From assembly GCA_029856435.1 (NCBI GenBank), contig JAHQXB010000043.1, positions 1 to 37,827 of the forward strand: 37,827 nucleotides of DNA, in the 5' to 3' direction. Positions 34,452 through 37,827 of the stretch are shown one piece after another; positions within the stretch are counted from its first letter, which is position 1; each line of letters begins with the position of its first letter. The position numbers and the translations under genes are program-made. Source of the DNA: Candidatus Jordarchaeia archaeon. Lineage in GTDB: Archaea > Asgardarchaeota > Jordiarchaeia > Jordiarchaeales > Jordiarchaeaceae. Below the pieces are notes generated by a model. It saw nothing but the letters and a program-made list of their open reading frames with translations, was not told where the DNA came from and ran no database searches.

Positions 34452-35636
34452 ATGGTTTGGAGTGAGATTGCCAAAATAGCAGCTTCTTATGGATTGAATT
34501 TAGAGAACGCTTTAGTGGACGGATGGTTTCTGGCGGGTATGCAGATAGCCACCTTCGGCGGAGAATTTGTAAAAAGTTTTGGGGAGGGAGCAAGGGGAAT
34601 ACTTCTACGTGGAGCCGTGGCAACGGGAAAATACGTAGGAAATAAAATAACCAATGACTTTGGATTAGGCAAAGAACTAATTGACGTGGGAAGAATACAG
34701 AACCTAGTTATGTATTCAGTTCTTATGCCCCACACGGTGGAACAGTTAGAAAATGGGGATGTTAAACTGTCAGTTTTTGACTGCCCCTTTGCTCCCTTTG
34801 CGGTTTTACTATCCGACCCTATGGCTTGCGAGATGTGTGTAGGATACGTTAGAGGTGCGGCCAAGTATGTAACAGAGGGTAAAGCAGGCGTTTTCAGAGT
34901 AACACACATTCCCGCAGGAGACGAGAGATGCGACTTCTTTGTTAGGGATGGCGTGCCCCATGGGCTAACCCGCTACCAAATAAAAGCAAATATTCCATCT
35001 CAAGAGTACCTCTCAACACTTATCCAAAAAGATTTGAGATTCGTCAAAGAAAACTACCTTCCAAAGGCCTTCTCAAATCCAAAAATAGTAGACCAGAATG
35101 CAAGTGAAGAGGAGAAAAAGAACCAAGCATTAGCATACCTAATTGAGATAATGTCTTTGGTTTTACGGGGGTTAGTAATGACTGAGTCTTATAGTGCTTA
35201 CAGCATCCTCGGAAAAGGCATCTCCTATAGAACTGCGGAGGGAGTTGGAAAAGCCGCCGCTGATCTTATGCTTGCTGGTTTTCCACCAGTAGTCTCCGGT
35301 TGGAATGAGAGATTTGGTCTATCTAATTCGGAGAAAAGAGCTGAGAAGGCCGCGGTGTTATATTCAACTGTGATGAAGCTTGATGGTGAGATCGGAGACG
35401 GATGGTTTGAAGTTAGCAATTGCCTCTGGAAAAATATGGTTGAGGAAATGTTGAAGGATCCGGCTGGTTATGATATGGCCAGCCTCAGTGAGTCAGATAA
35501 GATGGAGGCAATGAAGTGTGGTTGCGTCTCCTGCGATAGCTGCCTTAAAGGGCTCGTAGGTTCAAACGGTATTCATGTAGAACAAGCCAGTTGCCAAGCT
35601 GATGGAAAGGACAGATGCCGCTGGGTTTTTAAATGA
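34452..35636 (+). CDS. Duplicated V4R/ATC-hydrolase-like cysteine-rich protein
   Basis: This 394-residue soluble protein is built as two related halves. The N-terminal half (about 45-165) has C111, C126-x2-C129 followed by GYVRGAA, and C160-DFFV. The C-terminal half (about 250-394) has C324, C356, C358, C361-x2-C364 followed by LKGLVG, C381, and C389-RWVF. The pattern (a helical lead, C-x2-C before a helix, then a terminal 'RCxFxF') matches V4R/4-vinyl-reductase and L-2-amino-thiazoline-4-carboxylate-hydrolase-like domains. V4R domains bind small hydrophobic molecules or metals; the cysteines suggest a metal site. The hairpin upstream and the AAATAC palindromes point to regulated expression. 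The methyltransferase pair on the opposite strand starts 1.7 kb away and may be functionally linked. Confidence 0.65.
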   Translation: MVWSEIAKIAASYGLNLENALVDGWFLAGMQIATFGGEFVKSFGEGARGILLRGAVATGKYVGNKITNDFGLGKELIDVGRIQNLVMYSVLMPHTVEQLENGDVKLSVFDCPFAPFAVLLSDPMACEMCVGYVRGAAKYVTEGKAGVFRVTHIPAGDERCDFFVRDGVPHGLTRYQIKANIPSQEYLSTLIQKDLRFVKENYLPKAFSNPKIVDQNASEEEKKNQALAYLIEIMSLVLRGLVMTESYSAYSILGKGISYRTAEGVGKAAADLMLAGFPPVVSGWNERFGLSNSEKRAEKAAVLYSTVMKLDGEIGDGWFEVSNCLWKNMVEEMLKDPAGYDMASLSESDKMEAMKCGCVSCDSCLKGLVGSNGIHVEQASCQADGKDRCRWVFK

Positions 35637-35686
35637 GCTTATCGCCTATTTTTCATCCTTCAACTTTTCCTGTCTAATCTCACCAT

Positions 35687-35990
35687 TCAATGTTGACGTG
35701 GATTGACTGATTCTACTTCTATCCTATTATTTTTTAACGTTAGATCGGCAACATCAAGTGGTGTAGGTATTACCGTCTTGTCCCCGAGTTTTTCTTGGTT
35801 GCTGACAAATTTTTAGCAGTCTCCTTGTTAAATGCATCTTCCTTTTCATCTCCAACTATCTTGTGAACCTAGTAAAATATGCCTCCTATAAGTACTGCTG
35901 CGTTCTCCCTCCTGTTTCCTCCAATCCTACACCTAGAATTTCAAGTGCTTTCTGTTCAGTTTTGAATTCAAATGTGTTAACCACTCTCAT
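35687..35990 (-). pseudogene. Decayed gene of unknown function
   Basis: On the minus strand the pieces lie in three frames. ATG at 35990 reads MRVVNTFEFKTEQKALEILG. A second frame reads NAAVLIGGIFY, stop, VHKIVGDEKEDAFNKETAKN. A third reads EKLGDKTVIPTPLDVADLTL and ends at the TGA at 35687-35689. The pieces are consecutive and protein-like, as in a gene broken by two frameshifts and one stop. No family is recognised. It would have followed the methyltransferase gene in the same direction. Confidence 0.5.
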
Positions 35991-36044
35991 TCAAATAATC
36001 CAAACTATCAGAACGAATTGTTTAGAAAGGATAATGCTTCCTTT

Positions 36045-37307
36045 TTAGTATTTCCCGTACTTCTTTACTGCATCCGTCAATGCTTTAATGTTTTCTGGTT
36101 TCACATCCAGCGACGATGCCTCAGCTGGAGCTAGTGCAAATCCGCCGCCAGGTTTTAGGTCTTCAAGCAGGCTCTTAACATGCTCTCTAACCTTTTCAGG
36201 CGTCCCTCCAGCCAGTAAAGATCCCGGTATGCCACCCATTATGCATGTATGGCCTCCCAGTACCTCTTTAGCTTTTCTTAAATCAGCTCTCTCAAAATAT
36301 GCCACTGTCTTTCCCTTTGGTAGTTCAAGCATTGTTTCCAGATGAGGTGTATGGTCTCCCTCATAGAATATGAAAGGCGTTAGTCCCGCTTTGATTAGTT
36401 CCCCAATAACCTTCTTGAGGGCTGGCCAATAATACTCATTGTATAGTTTTGGCGATAGTATCGAGTTTAGGTGTAAGGGTATGAAGGCAAGCACAATGTC
36501 CGTTCCAAAAAACTTCTTAACCTCTGGCGGTACTTGGCCAGAAATAACCCCGACTTTAGCTGCAAGGGGTGTTAATACCTCAGTGGCCTGCTGAACCTTG
36601 TCGGGAATTCGGTGAAGGTCAACAACGACATCTGTTACGTGGCGCATAAAATCCCCTATAAGATCAAGTGGCGAGTAGGACCAAGCAAATGGAAATGATG
36701 GGAATCCGAGATTTTTAAGTTCCAAAGTTAATTCCTGCATCATAGCGCCATACTTTGCAACATCCATTCCCAGCTTAATCATCGCACCATATGCTTTAGC
36801 TGAGTTTGGTTTTTCTAAGCTCGCGCACACCCTTGGCAACAGAACCTCGTTGATAAAGCCAAGTGGGTCGTCTATTAGTTTACCGTATTCTTCTGGTTCC
36901 ATAAATTTTCCGCCGAGGAATTGTGGATACGTGTTCTCCGAAGTTTCCCTTCCGGGCCACTTAGTGTACTTATCCTGTAAAATATCATGCATGGGTCCTG
37001 TCAAAAAGCGAACAAAGGGGGCTATGTCAGGGTGACTTTCAATGAGGGCCAAACTAAATATGAAACCTTCTAATCCTGAAAAACAGCCAAACATGTCGAA
37101 CCCGAAGTCTGATGCAACCTTTATAACTCCCTTTTTACATTCTTGGTAGTCGAAGGCTATTTTCTCATAAGTCGTCTCTAAGTAACTTACCGGGAGAAAG
37201 CAAGCAGCCATCATTAATGGCACTCTGTCTGGTTCCTTTACACGTATTACTTTCTCCAGCCTTTCAAGCCTCTCCTTTAAGAGGACTTCACGTTTAGGTT
37301 TTGACAT
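36045..37307 (-). CDS. Uroporphyrinogen-decarboxylase-fold methyltransferase
   Basis: This 420-residue protein has the UroD/MtaA/CmuA fold. 'IRVKEPDRVPLMMAACFLP' is the family opening, and 'GGIPGSLLAGGTPEKVREHV' is the C-terminal block. Family members transfer methyl groups between corrinoid proteins and thiols or other carriers, with Zn ligated by H-x-C and a later C. Here the H-x-C site reads EGDHTPHLE, so it lacks that cysteine, while the late C (GGHTCIMGG) is kept. The corrinoid protein gene stops directly before this ATG, with no bases between them, so it is the partner. Which methyl donor is used cannot be read from the sequence. Confidence 0.85.
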   Translation of the reverse strand: MSKPKREVLLKERLERLEKVIRVKEPDRVPLMMAACFLPVSYLETTYEKIAFDYQECKKGVIKVASDFGFDMFGCFSGLEGFIFSLALIESHPDIAPFVRFLTGPMHDILQDKYTKWPGRETSENTYPQFLGGKFMEPEEYGKLIDDPLGFINEVLLPRVCASLEKPNSAKAYGAMIKLGMDVAKYGAMMQELTLELKNLGFPSFPFAWSYSPLDLIGDFMRHVTDVVVDLHRIPDKVQQATEVLTPLAAKVGVISGQVPPEVKKFFGTDIVLAFIPLHLNSILSPKLYNEYYWPALKKVIGELIKAGLTPFIFYEGDHTPHLETMLELPKGKTVAYFERADLRKAKEVLGGHTCIMGGIPGSLLAGGTPEKVREHVKSLLEDLKPGGGFALAPAEASSLDVKPENIKALTDAVKKYGKY

Positions 37308-37827
37308 TTACTTTATCCCCACAAATTCTTTAATGAGTTTTATACCTGTTGCAGCATCTCTCGTCCATGCGTCCGCCCCAACGTATTTCTCGGCATCCTC
37401 GTCCACCCTTCCGCCACCAATTATTACCTTAACTTTATCTCTGAGACCTGCATCCTTGATTGCGTCAATGGTTCTCTTCATCGACTCTATGGCTTCCGTT
37501 AATAAGCCACTTAGCCCAACAGTTTCTGGCTTATTCTTCTTAATTGCCTCTACAAATTTCTTTGGTGAAACATCTACTCCAAGATCTATTACCTCAAATC
37601 CACTTGCTTCAAGAAGAGCTGTGACAATGTTCTTACCTATATCGTGAATATCCCCTTCAACAGTACCAATAGCAACCTTGCCAACTTTCTTGACTTCCTT
37701 CACGCCAATTGCAGGCTTTAGTATCTCGAGTGCTTCCTTCAGCAGTTCTCCAGCGATTATGAGGTCAGATATGAAGTATTGCTTCTCCTCAAACAGTTTG
37801 CCAATTTTGTCCGTAGACCTTCTGATG
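37308..37827 (-). CDS. Corrinoid (B12-binding) methyltransferase protein, C-terminal part
   Basis: The frame is open to the right edge, so the N-terminus is missing. The visible 172 residues hold the helical cap (IGKLFEEKQYFISDLIIAGE, 'LLKEALEILKP') and the Rossmann-like cobalamin domain. The lower-ligand motif is GTVEGDIHDIGKN (D-x-H-x-x-G), and the nucleotide-tail loop is IIGGGRVDEDAEKYVGAD. This is the MtaC/MtbC/MtmC class of corrinoid proteins, which carry a methyl group on cobalt between a substrate-specific methyltransferase and a UroD-type partner. An internal GTG at 37703 is not the start, because the conserved cap precedes it. The substrate methyltransferase would lie beyond the edge. 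Confidence 0.93.
   Translation of the reverse strand, partial: IRRSTDKIGKLFEEKQYFISDLIIAGELLKEALEILKPAIGVKEVKKVGKVAIGTVEGDIHDIGKNIVTALLEASGFEVIDLGVDVSPKKFVEAIKKNKPETVGLSGLLTEAIESMKRTIDAIKDAGLRDKVKVIIGGGRVDEDAEKYVGADAWTRDAATGIKLIKEFVGIK

Overview
This window comes from an archaeal chromosome, most likely a Thermoproteota of the Bathyarchaeia type; the lineage is an inference from gene families. Pointers are TATA boxes placed for leaderless or short-leader transcripts, GTG and TTG starts, a TrmB-type helix-turn-helix, a NitrOD5-like output domain, tungsten-type aldehyde ferredoxin oxidoreductase (AOR), a WtpABC tungstate importer and a corrinoid methyltransferase pair. No rRNA, tRNA or CRISPR array was seen.

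Layout. 1-2898: an edge-truncated coiled-coil gene with a 63-bp tandem repeat, a frameshifted MoaD-like pseudogene, and an AOR-family oxidoreductase. 3442-7663: a three-gene minus-strand operon of two paralogous FAD oxidoreductases (phytoene-desaturase/CrtI-like) and a flavin/[2Fe-2S] NAD(P)H reductase that probably feeds them electrons. 8069-9739: flavodoxin and an MFS transporter, convergent. 9968-19447: the most unusual locus, a tightly packed operon of a STAND/AAA-type ATPase with a TPR-like tail, a 770-residue almost proline-free coiled coil, and a 1812-residue protein made of a TrmB-like HTH, about 1600 residues of coiled coil and a C-terminal TrmB/PLD-like domain. 19617-20429: a divergent alpha/beta hydrolase. 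20646-24314: a signalling operon of a NitrOD5-like protein, a five-PAS soluble histidine kinase whose N-terminus seems split off by a one-base frameshift, and a receiver protein. 24455-27517: a membrane-anchored winged-helix regulator and a surface protein flanking a decayed IS605/TnpB-type remnant. 27861-31136: wtpABC behind a strong promoter and a possible 26-codon leader ORF. 31166-34121: an endonuclease III-like Fe-S protein, a polytopic membrane protein and an epoxide-hydrolase-type enzyme. 34392-35636: a duplicated V4R/ATC-hydrolase-like cysteine-rich protein behind a nested hairpin. 35687-35990: a decayed unknown gene. 36045-37827: a UroD-type methyltransferase and the corrinoid protein running off the right edge.

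How it fits together. Tungstate import serves the AOR. The FAD operon, flavodoxin and AOR suggest low-potential redox chemistry on hydrophobic or aldehyde substrates, and the corrinoid pair suggests methyl transfer. The giant coiled-coil operon has no assigned function; its architecture suggests an ATP-controlled, DNA-tethered elongated scaffold. It is the best candidate here for an undescribed system.
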